From: Rahnella woolbedingensis
Lineage (GTDB): Bacteria; Pseudomonadota; Gammaproteobacteria; Enterobacterales; Enterobacteriaceae
Length of the DNA: 64,000 bases
NCBI RefSeq assembly: GCF_003602095.1
Contig: NZ_RAHH01000022.1
Coordinates: 39,303-103,302 of the forward strand
Reading direction: 5' to 3'
Below are positions 40,111-50,077 of the stretch, piece by piece. A program made the position numbers and the translations under genes. Under the pieces are notes generated by a model. It was not told where the DNA came from. It was given only the letters and a program-made list of their open reading frames with translations, and ran no database searches. Within the stretch, counting starts at the first letter, position 1, and every line of letters starts with the position of its first letter.

Positions 40111-41138
40111 TTTTCGGCCAGCAGCCCGGCAATTTGCCGCTGCTGACGACTTTGGGCAAATGTCTGCATTCCGGCCTGTGCGCCGGTTTGCAGAATATCC
40201 GCCAGCTGATGAGTTTTGCCTTCGCGGATCATATTGCACACTGCGGGCGTTGAGGTCAGCACTTCGAACAGCGCCACCCTTCCCAATTGTTTACCGTCCT
40301 TTTCTTCCGTCACCGCCCGTTTTTGCGCGACAAGTTTTTGCGCGACGACAGCCCGCAGACTGCCCGCCAGCTGCGCCCGAACAAAAGCTTTTTCCTCTGC
40401 CGGAAAAACATCAATCAGCCGGTCGACGGCCTGCGTCGCATTTCGCGTGTGCAGCGTTGCCAGCACCAGATGCCCGGTTTCTGCCGCGGTCAGTGCCAGC
40501 CGGATACTTTCGGTATCACGCAGTTCGCCCAGCAATAACACGTCGGGGTCTTCGCGCAACGCCCCCCGCACCGCTTCACTAAACGAACGGGTATGCAGCC
40601 CCAGTTCACGCTGCTGGATAAGGCAATGTCTGCTGATGTGGATAAGCTCAATCGGATCTTCGAGCGTAATAATGTGCTGCGTGGTATGGCGGTTGAGATA
40701 GTCAATCATTGCCGCCAGCGTGGTAGACTTCCCGCTGCCCGTTGCTCCGGTGACCAAAATCAGGCCGTCTTCCCGCATAATGATTTGCTGCAAAATATCC
40801 GGCGCCAGCAGCGCTGCCAGTTCAGGACAACGGGCGGGAACCGGCCTGAGTGCCGCCGACAAACCATGCAGTTGCTGAAACACGTTCAGGCGCATCCTCA
40901 CGCCCTCTGCCAGCGTCAGCGCTTTATCGAATTGTCCGGTCAGCTGTAAAGTCGTTTGTTCCGCGACATTCAGCCACTGGCTGACAAGCTTTTGCATCTG
41001 CGAAGCGTCTATCAACGGCAGGTCTTCACAGGGACATAATTCCCCTCCGATGCGCAGCACAGGCTGATAGCCGGTACAAAGGTGCAGATCGGAGGCATTT
41101 TGCTTTACACTACGTCCCACTAATCCATCAATATCCAT
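40101..41138 (-). CDS. yggR: PilT-like ATPase YggR
   Basis: GspE/PilT-family ATPase, similar to twitching-motility retraction ATPases, without pilus genes nearby. 345 residues from the ATG at 41138 ([20 protein letters not shown]), with AGAGG upstream. Walker [16 protein letters not shown] near 125, Asp box TLEDPIELI, Walker [17 protein letters not shown] near 200 and the His box [14 protein letters not shown] are intact. Convergent overlap with ruvX; divergent from yggS with only 21 bases between starts. Confidence 0.93.
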   Translation of the reverse strand: MDIDGLVGRSVKQNASDLHLCTGYQPVLRIGGELCPCEDLPLIDASQMQKLVSQWLNVAEQTTLQLTGQFDKALTLAEGVRMRLNVFQQLHGLSAALRPVPARCPELAALLAPDILQQIIMREDGLILVTGATGSGKSTTLAAMIDYLNRHTTQHIITLEDPIELIHISRHCLIQQRELGLHTRSFSEAVRGALREDPDVLLLGELRDTESIRLALTAAETGHLVLATLHTRNATQAVDRLIDVFPAEEKAFVRAQLAGSLRAVVAQKLVAQKRAVTEEKDGKQLGRVALFEVLTSTPAVCNMIREGKTHQLADILQTGAQAGMQTFAQSRQQRQIAGLLAENQD

Positions 41139-41159
41139 GTTGAAATCCTCTGAGTCCCT

Positions 41160-41879
41160 ATGAGCCTTAGTCAGCAAAACGCTATTGAGCAGAACTTACA
41201 CAATGTCCGCGAGAAAATCGCAGCCGCTGCACAACGTTGCGGCAGGCCTTCAGAAGAAATTACCTTGCTTGCAGTGAGTAAAACTAAACCTGCGGGCGCT
41301 GTCGAAGAAGCGATTGCCGCCGGGCAGTTAGCGTTCGGCGAAAACTACGTGCAGGAAGGCGTGGATAAGATTGCCCACTTTGCCGGACATCAGCCCGCGC
41401 TTCTCTGGCATTTCATCGGGCCGTTACAGTCGAATAAAAGCCGTCTGGTGGCGGAAAACTTCGACTGGTGTCATACCATTGACCGCCTGAAAATCGCCCA
41501 GCGACTGAACGAGCAACGTCCGGCGGATTTAGCGCCATTACAGGTGCTGATACAGGTAAACATCAGCGATGAAACCAGTAAGTCCGGTATTGCTGTCGGT
41601 GAAGTGAGCGAACTGGCGACGCAGATTATGGCGATGCCTAACCTGACGCTGCGCGGTCTGATGGCTATTCCGGCGGTGGAAACCGACTATGCGCGCCAGC
41701 TGGAAGTCTTCGGGCAAATGCGTGATGCCCTGAAAGAGTTACAAAAGATTTGCCCGCAGGCAGATACTTTATCGATGGGCATGACTGATGATATGCCTGC
41801 CGCGATTGCCGCAGGCAGCACCATGGTTCGTATCGGCACCGCCATTTTCGGTGCCCGTGATTACAGCGCAAAACAGTAA
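41160..41879 (+). CDS. yggS: PLP homeostasis protein YggS (PLPBP)
   Basis: Pyridoxal-phosphate-binding protein that helps control free PLP. 239 residues. PLP Lys in ITLLAVSKTKPA near 42, FGENYVQEGVDKI near 65, WHFIGPLQSNKSRLVAE near 92 and the C-terminal SMGMTDDMPAAIAAGSTMVR with GTAIFGARDY. The start is only 21 bases from the divergent yggR start, so its promoter must overlap yggR coding DNA. proC follows at 82 bases. Confidence 0.94.
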   Translation: MSLSQQNAIEQNLHNVREKIAAAAQRCGRPSEEITLLAVSKTKPAGAVEEAIAAGQLAFGENYVQEGVDKIAHFAGHQPALLWHFIGPLQSNKSRLVAENFDWCHTIDRLKIAQRLNEQRPADLAPLQVLIQVNISDETSKSGIAVGEVSELATQIMAMPNLTLRGLMAIPAVETDYARQLEVFGQMRDALKELQKICPQADTLSMGMTDDMPAAIAAGSTMVRIGTAIFGARDYSAKQ

Positions 41880-41961
41880 CCGTTATTTACCGGAATCTGC
41901 CGGTTTACGGCTTTACTATTGATTGGCTCAATTCAGCCCCCATAAAAAGAAAGGAGCATGA

Positions 41962-42783
41962 ATGCAACATCGCAAAATATGTTTTATCGGCGCCGGTAAC
42001 ATGGCAGGCGCCATCATTTCCGGACTGGTTGAAAGTGGTTATCCGGCCAATATGATCAGCGTTTGTGCCCCTTCCACCACCCATCGCGATGCGCTGGCCG
42101 CCAAATATGGCGTACAAAGCAGCAGCGATAACAGTGGCTGTGCGAAAGCAGCAGATGTCGTTGTATTGTCTGTAAAACCGCAAATGATGGCGGATGTGTG
42201 TAAAGCACTGCAAAAAGACGTGGATTTTAGCGGCAAGCTGGTACTGTCGATTGCCGCAGGCGTCAGCGTGGCGCGTTTCTGCGAGCTGCTGGGCGAAAAT
42301 CTGAACGTAGTGCGGATTATGCCTAACACCCCTTCGCTGGTCGGTCAGGGCATGAGCGGTTTGTATGCACCTGAACAGGTTTCACAGGCTGATCGTGATT
42401 ACAGCGGCGAACTGATGACCGCCGTCGGTAAAATTTGCTGGGTCGATACCGAAGAAGGTATCAACCACGTGATTGCTGCTGCGGGCAGCGCACCGGCCTA
42501 TTTCTTCCTGTTTATGGAAGCGATGCAGGCCGAAGCGCAGCGTCTGGGATTCAGCGCTGAAACCGCGCGGATGCTGGTTGAACAAGCCGCCAGCGGTGCC
42601 AGCGCACTGGTTGCAGCCAGCCCCGACACGCCATTGTCACAACTTCGTGAGAATGTGACGTCCAAAGGCGGCACGACCTTTGAAGCACTGAAAGTGTTCA
42701 CTGATCGTAAATTACCGGAGATTGTCTCCGGGGCCATGCAGGCCGCCATTACCCGTGCGCAGGAAATGGAAAAACTGTTCTAA
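41962..42783 (+). CDS. proC: Pyrroline-5-carboxylate reductase
   Basis: NAD(P)H-dependent last step of proline synthesis. 273 residues. N-terminal Rossmann KICFIGAGNMAGAIISGLVE near 5, VVVLSVKPQMMADV near 70, VRIMPNTPSLVGQGMSGLY near 118 and the signature LRENVTSKGGTTFEALKVF near 232. GAAAGGAG precedes the ATG. It sits between yggS and yggT; in E. coli it is elsewhere, while this yggS-proC-yggT order is common in other gamma-proteobacteria. Confidence 0.96.
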   Translation: MQHRKICFIGAGNMAGAIISGLVESGYPANMISVCAPSTTHRDALAAKYGVQSSSDNSGCAKAADVVVLSVKPQMMADVCKALQKDVDFSGKLVLSIAAGVSVARFCELLGENLNVVRIMPNTPSLVGQGMSGLYAPEQVSQADRDYSGELMTAVGKICWVDTEEGINHVIAAAGSAPAYFFLFMEAMQAEAQRLGFSAETARMLVEQAASGASALVAASPDTPLSQLRENVTSKGGTTFEALKVFTDRKLPEIVSGAMQAAITRAQEMEKLF

Positions 42784-42811
42784 TAAGAACGAATAAAAAT
42801 AATACTGCCCA

Positions 42812-42931
42812 AAATCATTCGCGTTGCGTCAGGGCGGCAACTGAGTCAAATCGCCGGGAGCATATATCAGTATGTGACCGGGGTTTGCGAAGGCAGCCAA
42901 CGCAGAAGCAGCGCGAAGGATGAAGGGCATA
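42812..42931 (+). repeat. ERIC element between proC and yggT
   Basis: About 120 bases matching the enterobacterial repetitive intergenic consensus: TCATTCGCGTTGCGTCAGG at the left, GGGAGCATATATCAGTATG and TGTGACCGGGGT in the centre (the ERIC2-primer region), and GCAGCCAACGCAGAAGCAGC with GATGAAGGGCATAGG at the right. The imperfect palindrome is transcribed with the operon. Its right end abuts the AGGAG ribosome-binding site of yggT. Ends are approximate. Confidence 0.85.
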
Positions 42932-42939
42932 GGAGAATT

Positions 42940-43494
42940 ATGTTAACGCTGACTTTTCTGGTTAAGACCCTCCTTGACCTCTACGTGATGGTTTTACTGC
43001 TGCGCATCTGGATGCAGTGGGCTCGTACAGATTTCTATAACCCGTTTTCACAGTTTGTGGTGAAGATTACTCAGCCAATTATCGGACCGCTTCGCCGGAT
43101 TATTCCGCCGCTGGGCCCGATTGACAGCGCAAGTCTGCTGCTGGCTTTCATTCTTTGCACCATCAAATTCCCGCTGCTGTTGCTTATCCAAAGCGGAGCC
43201 ATCTTCTTTAGTCTGAGCAGCCTGCTGATTGGCCTGATAGCGCTGGTCAAAGCGGCCGGTTATCTGGTGTTCTGGCTGGTGATTATCCGCTCGCTGATGA
43301 GCTGGGTGAGTCAGGGGCGTGGCCCGATGGATTATCTGCTGATGCAGCTGACTGAGCCGCTGATGGCACCTATCCGCCGTATTCTTCCGGCAATGGGCGG
43401 TATCGATTTCTCAGCGATGGTGGTGATCCTTATCCTGTATATGCTGAATTATCTCGGTATGGATTTGCTGGGTGCGTTGTGGTTCCAGCTTTAA
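42940..43494 (+). CDS. yggT: YggT family membrane protein
   Basis: YGGT-family integral membrane protein; roles in osmotic or shape-related processes have been suggested, but no activity is proven. 184 residues from the ATG at 42940 ([20 protein letters not shown]), with AGGAG 5 bases upstream. A frame that begins inside the ERIC element is rejected. It is two tandem YGGT repeats, each with two hydrophobic segments and the loop [22 protein letters not shown] (first) or [20 protein letters not shown] (second). yggU overlaps its end by 16 bases. Confidence 0.93.
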   Translation: MLTLTFLVKTLLDLYVMVLLLRIWMQWARTDFYNPFSQFVVKITQPIIGPLRRIIPPLGPIDSASLLLAFILCTIKFPLLLLIQSGAIFFSLSSLLIGLIALVKAAGYLVFWLVIIRSLMSWVSQGRGPMDYLLMQLTEPLMAPIRRILPAMGGIDFSAMVVILILYMLNYLGMDLLGALWFQL

Positions 43495-43784
43495 GTCCGG
43501 TCGTCTGGCAGTCTGACGCGCTGGTTTTGCGGCTGGTTATCCAGCCCAAAGCCAGCCGTGACAGCCTGGTGGGTTTGCATGGCGATGAGCTGAAAGTCGC
43601 CATCACCGCCCCGCCGGTAGACGGACAAGCCAATACACATCTGGTGAAATTTCTCGCAAAACAGTTTAAAGTCGCCAAAAGTCAGATAAGCATCGAAAAG
43701 GGCGAGCTGGGCCGCCATAAACAAGTCCGCATTACAAATCCGCAAAATATCCCGACTGAGGTCGCGGTACTGCTCGCTGAATAA
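43479..43784 (+). CDS. yggU: UPF0235 family protein YggU
   Basis: DUF167/UPF0235 small protein of unknown function. 101 residues from the GTG at 43479, which lies inside the end of yggT; no nearer start with a ribosome-binding site is visible, so coupling to yggT is likely. Core [20 protein letters not shown] near 16 and [18 protein letters not shown] near 43 match E. coli YggU (96 residues) closely. rdgB follows after 21 bases. Confidence 0.92.
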   Translation: MVPALSPVVWQSDALVLRLVIQPKASRDSLVGLHGDELKVAITAPPVDGQANTHLVKFLAKQFKVAKSQISIEKGELGRHKQVRITNPQNIPTEVAVLLAE

Positions 43785-43805
43785 CGTTTAAGTCAGGACT
43801 CTCCC

Positions 43806-44414
43806 ATGCAGAAAGTCGTATTAGCTACCGGCAACGCCGGTAAAGTACGTGAACTCGCACATCTTCTGGCCGATTTCGGGCTGGACGTGGTCGCACAAAC
43901 CGAACTCGGCGTTGAATCTGCCGAAGAAACCGGCCTGACGTTCATTGAGAACGCCATCCTGAAAGCCCGCCACGCGGCAGCTATCACCGGTTTGCCTGCT
44001 GTTGCTGATGACTCCGGTCTGGCGGTGGATTTTCTCGGGGGCGCGCCGGGGATTTATTCCGCACGCTACGCAGGCGTTGATGCCAGCGATCAGGAAAATC
44101 TCGATAAACTGCTGGTGGCGTTAAAAGATGTGCCGCAGGGCCAGCGCAGTGCGCAATTCCACTGCGTGCTGGTGTATATGCGCCACGCTGAAGACCCGAC
44201 TCCGCTGGTTTGCCACGGCAGCTGGGCCGGCGAAATCACCTTTGCTGAAGCAGGCGCAGGCGGCTTTGGTTATGATCCCATTTTCTATGTTCCGGAACTG
44301 GGTAAAACGGCCGCAGAACTGAGCCGCGAAGAAAAAAGTGCGGTTTCGCACCGGGGTCAGGCATTAAAACTGTTGTTTGCCGCGATGAAAGAGGCCGTAC
44401 AGAAGAATGCGTAA
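43806..44414 (+). CDS. rdgB: dITP/XTP pyrophosphatase
   Basis: Hydrolyses deaminated purine nucleotides (ITP, dITP, XTP) to keep them out of DNA and RNA. 202 residues (E. coli 197). Ham1-family motifs are [19 protein letters not shown] near 3, [14 protein letters not shown] near 40, [20 protein letters not shown] near 68, [20 protein letters not shown] near 150 and [10 protein letters not shown]. It ends 8 bases inside hemW. Confidence 0.96.
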   Translation: MQKVVLATGNAGKVRELAHLLADFGLDVVAQTELGVESAEETGLTFIENAILKARHAAAITGLPAVADDSGLAVDFLGGAPGIYSARYAGVDASDQENLDKLLVALKDVPQGQRSAQFHCVLVYMRHAEDPTPLVCHGSWAGEITFAEAGAGGFGYDPIFYVPELGKTAAELSREEKSAVSHRGQALKLLFAAMKEAVQKNA

Positions 44415-45543
44415 ATTACCGCCGCTGAGTCTCTACATTCATATTCCGTGGTGCGTGCAAAAATGCCCTTACTGCGATTTCAACTCGCACGCGTTAAAGG
44501 GTGAAGTGCCGCATGACGATTATGTCGCGCATCTGCTGGCCGATTTGGATGCGGACCTGCATCTGGTGGGCGGGCGCAACGTAGGGACAATTTTTATCGG
44601 CGGCGGAACCCCAAGCCTGCTGAGCAGCGAAGCGATGCAGAATCTGCTCGACGGCGTGCGCGCGCGTTTACCGCTCGAGGCGGGTGCTGAAATTACCATG
44701 GAAGCTAATCCGGGTACCGTCGAAGCAGACCGTTTCAGCGGCTATCAGCGCGCCGGAGTGAATCGTATCTCCATCGGCGTGCAAAGTTTTGATGCGCAGA
44801 AACTGGAGCGTCTGGGACGCATTCACGGCCCTGAAGAAGCAAAACGCGCGGCGCATCTGGCGACCGGCCTGAACCTGCGCAGTTTCAATCTGGATCTGAT
44901 GCACGGTCTGCCGGATCAGACGCTGGAAGAAGCGCTGGATGATTTACGCCAGGCCATCGCGCTTAATCCTCCGCATCTGTCGTGGTATCAGCTGACAATA
45001 GAACCCAATACGATGTATGCCTCGCGCCCGCCTAAGCTGCCGGACGACGACGCGCTGTGGGATATTTTCGAGCAAGGCGATCAGCTGCTAACCGCAGCCG
45101 GGTATCAGCAATATGAAACCTCTGCTTATGCTAAACCGGGCTATCAGTGTCAGCACAACCTGAATTACTGGCGCTTCGGGGATTATCTCGGCATCGGTTG
45201 CGGCGCGCATGGCAAACTGACACAACCCGACGGGCAAATTCTGCGTACCGTGAAAACCAAACACCCGCGCGGTTACATGCAGGGGCGTTACATGGATAAA
45301 CAGCATCCGGTCGAGACCGAAGATTTGCCGTTTGAATTCTTCATGAACCGCTTCCGCCTGCTGGAAGCCGCGCCGCGCGAAGAGTTTGGTCTGTATACCG
45401 GACTGGATGAACAGGTGATCCGCGTACAGTTAGACGAAGCGATTGCCAAAGGGTATCTGGTAGAAACCAATACGCACTGGCAGATCACCAGCAAAGGGAA
45501 GCTGTTCCTGAATTCGCTGCTTGAGCTGTTTTTAGCGGAGTAA
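44407..45543 (+). CDS. hemW: Heme chaperone HemW (radical SAM)
   Basis: Radical-SAM family heme chaperone delivering heme to respiratory proteins, formerly taken for a coproporphyrinogen oxidase. 378 residues, the E. coli length. The Cys triad CVQKCPYC (residues 16-23), GGGTPSLL near 63 and the HemW-typical HNLNYW near 245 are present. Start overlaps rdgB by 8 bases. Last gene of yggS-proC-yggT-yggU-rdgB-hemW. Confidence 0.95.
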   Translation: MRKLPPLSLYIHIPWCVQKCPYCDFNSHALKGEVPHDDYVAHLLADLDADLHLVGGRNVGTIFIGGGTPSLLSSEAMQNLLDGVRARLPLEAGAEITMEANPGTVEADRFSGYQRAGVNRISIGVQSFDAQKLERLGRIHGPEEAKRAAHLATGLNLRSFNLDLMHGLPDQTLEEALDDLRQAIALNPPHLSWYQLTIEPNTMYASRPPKLPDDDALWDIFEQGDQLLTAAGYQQYETSAYAKPGYQCQHNLNYWRFGDYLGIGCGAHGKLTQPDGQILRTVKTKHPRGYMQGRYMDKQHPVETEDLPFEFFMNRFRLLEAAPREEFGLYTGLDEQVIRVQLDEAIAKGYLVETNTHWQITSKGKLFLNSLLELFLAE

Positions 45544-45561
45544 GTCTCGGGATTGCATAGA

Positions 45562-45592
45562 TAAAAAAACCGCGTAATCGCGGTTTTTTTTG
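45562..45592. terminator. Bidirectional terminator between hemW and yggN
   Basis: AACCGCG (45568-45574), loop TAAT, CGCGGTT (45579-45585), flanked by an A-run on the left and eight T on the right. Serves both convergent genes. Confidence 0.94.
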
Positions 45593-45610
45593 TCTCTGTC
45601 ATTCGGCAGA

Positions 45611-46345
45611 TTACTGCTTCAAATCTGCCAGCAACGCTTTGTGCTGGGTATCCAGATTCGTGACGCGCTTACAGACGTCATCGCCAAAGGCTTTGAACTC
45701 TTTTTCCTGCTTGCTCCACTCGTCCTGAACGGCCTGTTGTAACCCGCCCAGATTCCCCATCATCGCCTGCAACGGATTTCCGCCGCTGGCCGCCTGTTTC
45801 AGGCCCATTTCGTTGATGCTGTCCTGCATCACGCCGCCCATGGTTTGTTCCATCAGCTTCTGGCCATTCTGTTTCACCTGATCCACGGCTTTGTAGTGGA
45901 AGGTCAGCCCGTCGGTGCGATGTTCAATGATGAGATTCATCTGCTCTTTCAGCTGTTTGTCCAGCTTGACCAGACGGTTACGTACATTGCTGTCAGTGCC
46001 AAGTTTCTCGACGATCACCCGGTCAACCGCCACGCGGCCTTTTTCGAGATGCGCCGTGGCACCCTGATCAATCCACGGCAGGTCGCGGCGCAAACCGGCC
46101 TGGTAATCGATCGCTTCCTGACGCTGTCTGGCGCTCAGGGTCATGTCTTTTCCGTTAAGCGTCACGTTACCGTTAGGGGTAATCAGTAAGTCACCGTTTT
46201 TGCCCACAACCTGCACGGTTTGCGGCTTGATGACAACATCGTCTTTAGGTTGCACCGCACACTGATAATCAGCCTGCGCGCTCCACGCGGTCAGCGCCAG
46301 CAATGCAGCCAATCCGGTTTTTACCACTCCGCTTTTTACTAACAT
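45611..46345 (-). CDS. yggN: DUF2884 exported protein YggN
   Basis: YggN family (DUF2884) protein of unknown function, probably periplasmic. 244 residues (E. coli 239). Signal peptide MLVKSGVVKTGLAALLALTA, cut near AQA-DYQC at about 26. Middle part is rich in beta strands (VVGKNGDLLITPNGNVTLNG) and the rest is helical with many charged residues. The GGGAGAG ribosome-binding site is at the ATG. It lies 24 bases after glsB on the same strand. Confidence 0.9.
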   Translation of the reverse strand: MLVKSGVVKTGLAALLALTAWSAQADYQCAVQPKDDVVIKPQTVQVVGKNGDLLITPNGNVTLNGKDMTLSARQRQEAIDYQAGLRRDLPWIDQGATAHLEKGRVAVDRVIVEKLGTDSNVRNRLVKLDKQLKEQMNLIIEHRTDGLTFHYKAVDQVKQNGQKLMEQTMGGVMQDSINEMGLKQAASGGNPLQAMMGNLGGLQQAVQDEWSKQEKEFKAFGDDVCKRVTNLDTQHKALLADLKQ

Positions 46346-46369
46346 GTACTCTCCCTTAAGACAGCAAAC

Positions 46370-47296
46370 TCAAAAAATTGAACGGCCAATACGTTGCGCC
46401 AGTAATTCTAAGGCAGCAATACCTGCCAAAGAGTTCCCTGCCGCATCAAGTTCCGGCGACCATACCGCGATACACATTTCGCCGGGAACGACAGCAATAA
46501 TGCCGCCACCCACGCCGGATTTGCCCGGCATCCCCACGCGATAAGCAAATTCACCCGCGCCGTCGTACATGCCGCTGGTGACCATCATCGCATTAATCTG
46601 CCGCGCCTGACGGGCATCTATGAGCGGTTTTTCACTGCCCAGCGGATGGCCTTTATTGGCAAGATAAACAAAGGTTCGCGCCAGTTCTTCACAGCTCATA
46701 CGCAGTGCGCAGTAGTGGAAATAAGTATGCAAAACAGTGATGACGTCGTTGTCGAAATTACCAAAAGATTTCATCAGATAGGCAATTGCCGCATTGCGGT
46801 CAGAATGTTCAAATTCAGAACGTGCAACGTGCCGATCGTAGTTGAGATCCGCCGATCCGGCCAGTTGACGCACCACTTCCAGCATTCTTTGCTTCGGTGC
46901 AGTCAGGCGGGTTTGCAGCAAATCACAGACCACTAATGCGCCAGGATTGATAAACGGATTGCGTGGTTTTCCCTGCTCGAGTTCGAGCTGTACCAGAGAG
47001 TTAAATGGCTGCCCCGAAGGCTCTTTGCCGACGCGCTGCCAGATTTCGCTTTCCTGATAACGGGTCAGCGCCAGCGTCAGGCTGAGCACTTTTGAAATAG
47101 ACTGAATGGAAAAACGGGTTCCGGCATCACCGGCACGAAAGATCTCCCCTTTCGTGGTAAACACGGCAATCCCTAAATGATCGGGGCTGACTTCGGCCAG
47201 TGCAGGAATGTAATCGGCAACTTTGCCGCGGCCAATCAGCGGCCTGACCTGTGCCAGAATATCTTCCAGCAAACTGTTATCGAGTTCGGTACCCAA
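46370..47296 (-). CDS. glsB: Glutaminase
   Basis: Serine-dependent beta-lactamase-fold glutaminase converting glutamine to glutamate and ammonia. I use the TTG at 47296 because GGAGG lies 7 bases upstream and the product is then 308 residues, the length of E. coli GlsB (YneH). A GTG frame 13 codons earlier overlaps a hairpin. Motifs are the nucleophile [12 protein letters not shown] near 63, [13 protein letters not shown] near 115, [18 protein letters not shown] near 165 and [17 protein letters not shown] near 258. It lies where E. coli has ansB. Confidence 0.93.
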   Translation of the reverse strand: MGTELDNSLLEDILAQVRPLIGRGKVADYIPALAEVSPDHLGIAVFTTKGEIFRAGDAGTRFSIQSISKVLSLTLALTRYQESEIWQRVGKEPSGQPFNSLVQLELEQGKPRNPFINPGALVVCDLLQTRLTAPKQRMLEVVRQLAGSADLNYDRHVARSEFEHSDRNAAIAYLMKSFGNFDNDVITVLHTYFHYCALRMSCEELARTFVYLANKGHPLGSEKPLIDARQARQINAMMVTSGMYDGAGEFAYRVGMPGKSGVGGGIIAVVPGEMCIAVWSPELDAAGNSLAGIAALELLAQRIGRSIF

Positions 47297-47317
47297 CGTC
47301 CTGCCTCCAGATGTAAC

Positions 47318-47339
47318 AAAGGTGCCAGAAGGCACCTTT
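47318..47339 (-). terminator. Hairpin between yggL and glsB
   Basis: AAAGGTGCC (47318-47326) pairs perfectly with GGCACCTTT (47331-47339), loop of 4. Arms end in three T. It lies about 30 bases past yggL and 22 bases before the glsB start, so it may be a leaky terminator or attenuator. Confidence 0.75.
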
Positions 47340-47370
47340 CAAAGATTCAGAATTTATCTGACCGGTGGGA

Positions 47371-47697
47371 TCAGTCCCACCAGATATCGAACAATTCGGA
47401 AACTTCCACGTCTTCCATTTTATGGTCTTCTAACCATTTTTTGACCTGCGCGCGCTGTTCATCAGTGCAGTGACCGATGTCCTGGCGGCAAACCAGACCT
47501 TCCCATTGCAGATAGCCGCTGCCATCGAAAGCCAGTTTGTTTGGCTCGATCACACCGTCGATGAATTTATCCAGAGATTCATCAATGGTTTCTACCGCGG
47601 TACCTTCCGGGAAACGCCATTTTACAGAGAAGCCCAGTTCCTGGAACTCGGCAATGTGTAACTTCTTACGTAAACGACGACTGCGATTTGTAGCCAT
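47371..47697 (-). CDS. yggL: DUF469 family protein YggL
   Basis: YggL family (DUF469) small acidic protein, reported to associate with the 50S ribosome; no activity known. 108 residues, the E. coli length. N-terminus RSRRLRKKLHIAEFQELGF is basic; C-terminus LEDHKMEDVEVSELFDIWWD is conserved. Its ATG overlaps the trmB stop by one base, so it is coupled to trmB. Confidence 0.93.
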   Translation of the reverse strand: MATNRSRRLRKKLHIAEFQELGFSVKWRFPEGTAVETIDESLDKFIDGVIEPNKLAFDGSGYLQWEGLVCRQDIGHCTDEQRAQVKKWLEDHKMEDVEVSELFDIWWD

Positions 47698-48416
47698 TAT
47701 TGCTTCCTCTCAAACATCAGATCCCATACGCCGTGGCCTAAACGCTGGCCACGCATTTCGAACTTGGTCACCGGGCGCGATTCCGGACGCGGGACATAGT
47801 GACCATCCTGCGACAGATTCGCCCAGCTTTCTAAACGGGTCATTACTTCGAGCATGTGTTCCGCATACGGCTCCCAGTCGGTTGCCATGTGGAATACACC
47901 GCCCACTTTCAGTTTTTTGCGCAGCTTCTCAACGAACTCCGGCTGCACGATACGACGCTTATTATGACGCGCTTTGTGCCACGGGTCAGGAAAGAATAGC
48001 TGCACCATGTCGAGCGAGCCATCCGGAATCATTTTTTCCAGCACTTCAACCGCATCGTGACACATCACGCGCAGGTTGCTGACACCCTCTTCGTGCGCGG
48101 TCGCCAGACACGCGCCGACACCCGGCGAGTGGACTTCAATCCCGATAAAGTTCTGATCAGGATTCTGCTGCGCCATCGTCACAAGCGAAGTGCCCATGCC
48201 GAAACCGATTTCCAGTACAACAGGTGCTGAGCGACCAAATAAGGCATCAATTGCCAGTGGTTGTGCCTGAAACTCCACGCCCATCACCGGCCAGAAGTTG
48301 TCCAGCGCAAATTGCTGACTTTTAGTCAGACGGCCCTGACGGCGGACAAAGCTACGGATACGGCGCATTGCGCGACCGTTCTCGTCGAATTCCGGTGAAA
48401 TGACGTCGTTTTTCAT
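47697..48416 (-). CDS. trmB: tRNA (guanine-N7)-methyltransferase
   Basis: Methylates G46 of tRNAs using SAM. 239 residues from the ATG at 48416 ([20 protein letters not shown]), the E. coli start; an upstream in-frame ATG would add 30 residues. SAM motif [13 protein letters not shown] near 65, [13 protein letters not shown] near 90, and [19 protein letters not shown] near 140 with the tRNA-binding basic stretch. Divergent from mutY (235 bases). Confidence 0.96.
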   Translation of the reverse strand: MKNDVISPEFDENGRAMRRIRSFVRRQGRLTKSQQFALDNFWPVMGVEFQAQPLAIDALFGRSAPVVLEIGFGMGTSLVTMAQQNPDQNFIGIEVHSPGVGACLATAHEEGVSNLRVMCHDAVEVLEKMIPDGSLDMVQLFFPDPWHKARHNKRRIVQPEFVEKLRKKLKVGGVFHMATDWEPYAEHMLEVMTRLESWANLSQDGHYVPRPESRPVTKFEMRGQRLGHGVWDLMFERKQ

Positions 48417-48651
48417 GGTGTTTCCACTCCAATTGGCAAGACGCGGTACCCGCGCGCGGATGCCTGTGCTTTGGTCACTACATATAAGGAAAGGCGCATT
48501 ATCCAAACTTACTCCCGATTAGCAAGGCTTGCGGGCAGGAAATCCGTCAATAGCGTGCGTAAAGCAGTGCGGAAAGTTCCGGTTTACAGCCAGACGGGAA
48601 CTGTGATGTGATCAGCCCCGTCTTTTAACCCTGCCGGACTGTAATTCACCC

Positions 48652-49719
48652 ATGATGGAAGCCCAACGTTTCTCACCTCTGGTGCTCGACTGGTATCAGC
48701 GCTATGGCCGCAAAACGCTGCCGTGGCAAATCGCAAAAACACCTTATAAAGTCTGGCTTTCAGAAGTGATGTTGCAGCAAACGCAGGTAGCGACTGTTAT
48801 TCCGTATTTTGAACGCTTTATGCAACGCTTTCCGACGGTGTCTGATCTGGCCGCCGCGCCGCTCGATGAAGTTCTGCATCTGTGGACCGGTCTGGGCTAT
48901 TACGCCCGCGCGCGTAACCTGCATAAAGCGGCGCAGACCATTGCCAGTCAGCACGGCGGCGTGTTCCCGACGACCTTTGATGAAATCCTCGCGCTGCCCG
49001 GCATTGGCCGTTCCACTGCGGGCGCGGTTTTGTCGCTGGCACTCAATCAGCACTACCCTATTTTAGACGGGAATGTGAAGCGCGTGCTGGCCCGCTGCTA
49101 TGCCGTTGACGGCTGGCCGGGCGAGAAGAAAACCGAAAACAAGCTGTGGACGATAAGCGAAGATGTCACCCCCGCTGAAGGCGTTGCCCAGTTTAATCAG
49201 GCGATGATGGATTTAGGTGCGATGGTTTGCACCCGCAGCAAGCCAAAGTGCGAACTGTGCCCGGTGAAATCAGGCTGCGAGGCTTATGCACATCACAGCT
49301 GGGCGAAATATCCCGGTAAAAAACCGAAGAAAACCCTGCCGGAAAAGACCGCGTTTATGCTGATGATCCAGCAGGAAGATAAAGTCTGGCTGGAACAGCG
49401 TCCGCCGGTTGGCCTGTGGGGCGGGCTGTTCTGCTTCCCGCAATTTACCAGCGAAGATGAACTGGCTCTCGGGCTGAAAAAATACGGTGTTACGCAAAAT
49501 CAGTTGCAGCAGCAGACCGCTTTTCGTCACACTTTCAGCCATTTCCATCTGGATATTGTCCCGATGTGGTTAAATCTGCGTTCTGCTGCGGGTTGCATGG
49601 ATGAAGGTGCGGGTCTCTGGTATAACTTAGCGCAACCACAATCCGTCGGGCTGGCCGCGCCGGTAGAGCGTCTGTTGACGCAACTGGCCAAAGAACCGAC
49701 CCAAAAGAACGATCGATAA
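48652..49719 (+). CDS. mutY: A/G-specific adenine glycosylase
   Basis: Removes adenine mispaired with 8-oxoguanine. 355 residues (E. coli 350). Catalytic Glu in [17 protein letters not shown] near 38, helix-hairpin-helix [17 protein letters not shown] near 113, catalytic Asp in [13 protein letters not shown] near 138, iron-sulfur Cys in [17 protein letters not shown] near 192-208, and a C-terminal NUDIX-like domain reading 8-oxoG ([11 protein letters not shown]). Two adjacent ATGs are possible starts. yggX follows after 9 bases. Confidence 0.97.
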   Translation: MMEAQRFSPLVLDWYQRYGRKTLPWQIAKTPYKVWLSEVMLQQTQVATVIPYFERFMQRFPTVSDLAAAPLDEVLHLWTGLGYYARARNLHKAAQTIASQHGGVFPTTFDEILALPGIGRSTAGAVLSLALNQHYPILDGNVKRVLARCYAVDGWPGEKKTENKLWTISEDVTPAEGVAQFNQAMMDLGAMVCTRSKPKCELCPVKSGCEAYAHHSWAKYPGKKPKKTLPEKTAFMLMIQQEDKVWLEQRPPVGLWGGLFCFPQFTSEDELALGLKKYGVTQNQLQQQTAFRHTFSHFHLDIVPMWLNLRSAAGCMDEGAGLWYNLAQPQSVGLAAPVERLLTQLAKEPTQKNDR

Positions 49720-49728
49720 GGAATTAGC

Positions 49729-50001
49729 ATGAGCAGAACGATTTTTTGTACTTTTCTCAAGCGTGATGCACAAGGGCAAGACTTCCAGCTGTACCCTGGC
49801 GAGATTGGCAAACGTATCTTTAATGAGATTTCTAAAGAAGCCTGGTCTCAGTGGATGACCAAGCAAACCATGCTTATCAACGAAAAGAAACTCAGCATGA
49901 TGAATCCGGAAGACCGCAAATTGCTGGAACAGGAAATGGTCAACTTTCTGTTCGAAGGCCAGGACGTTCATATCGAAGGCTATACCCCGCCGTCAAAATA
50001 A
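49729..50001 (+). CDS. yggX: Fe(2+)-trafficking protein YggX
   Basis: Small protein limiting iron damage and helping protect iron-sulfur clusters from oxidants. 90 residues (E. coli 91). Conserved Cys in [20 protein letters not shown] at position 7, [19 protein letters not shown] near 21, [15 protein letters not shown] near 43. Usual partner of mutY, whose product repairs oxidative lesions. GGAATTAGC precedes the ATG. Confidence 0.96.
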   Translation: MSRTIFCTFLKRDAQGQDFQLYPGEIGKRIFNEISKEAWSQWMTKQTMLINEKKLSMMNPEDRKLLEQEMVNFLFEGQDVHIEGYTPPSK

Positions 50002-50030
50002 TCATTTATTACAATGGTTGAAACATTAAG

Positions 50031-50057
50031 GCAGGCACTCCGGGTGCCTGCTTCTTT
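50031..50057 (+). terminator. Terminator after yggX
   Basis: GCAGGCAC (50031-50038) pairs with GTGCCTGC (50044-50051), followed by TTCTTT. Partial stop before mltC. Confidence 0.8.
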
Positions 50058-50077
50058 CATCAGAAACGGTTTGTAAG

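Noticed and set aside
39190..40239. 349-codon minus-strand ORF across yqgE and ruvX
   Set aside because: It spans two confident coupled genes on the other strand and resembles nothing.
42812..42939. Conserved structured leader of yggT as a riboswitch
   Set aside because: The sequence matches the ERIC consensus, which explains the conservation and palindrome.
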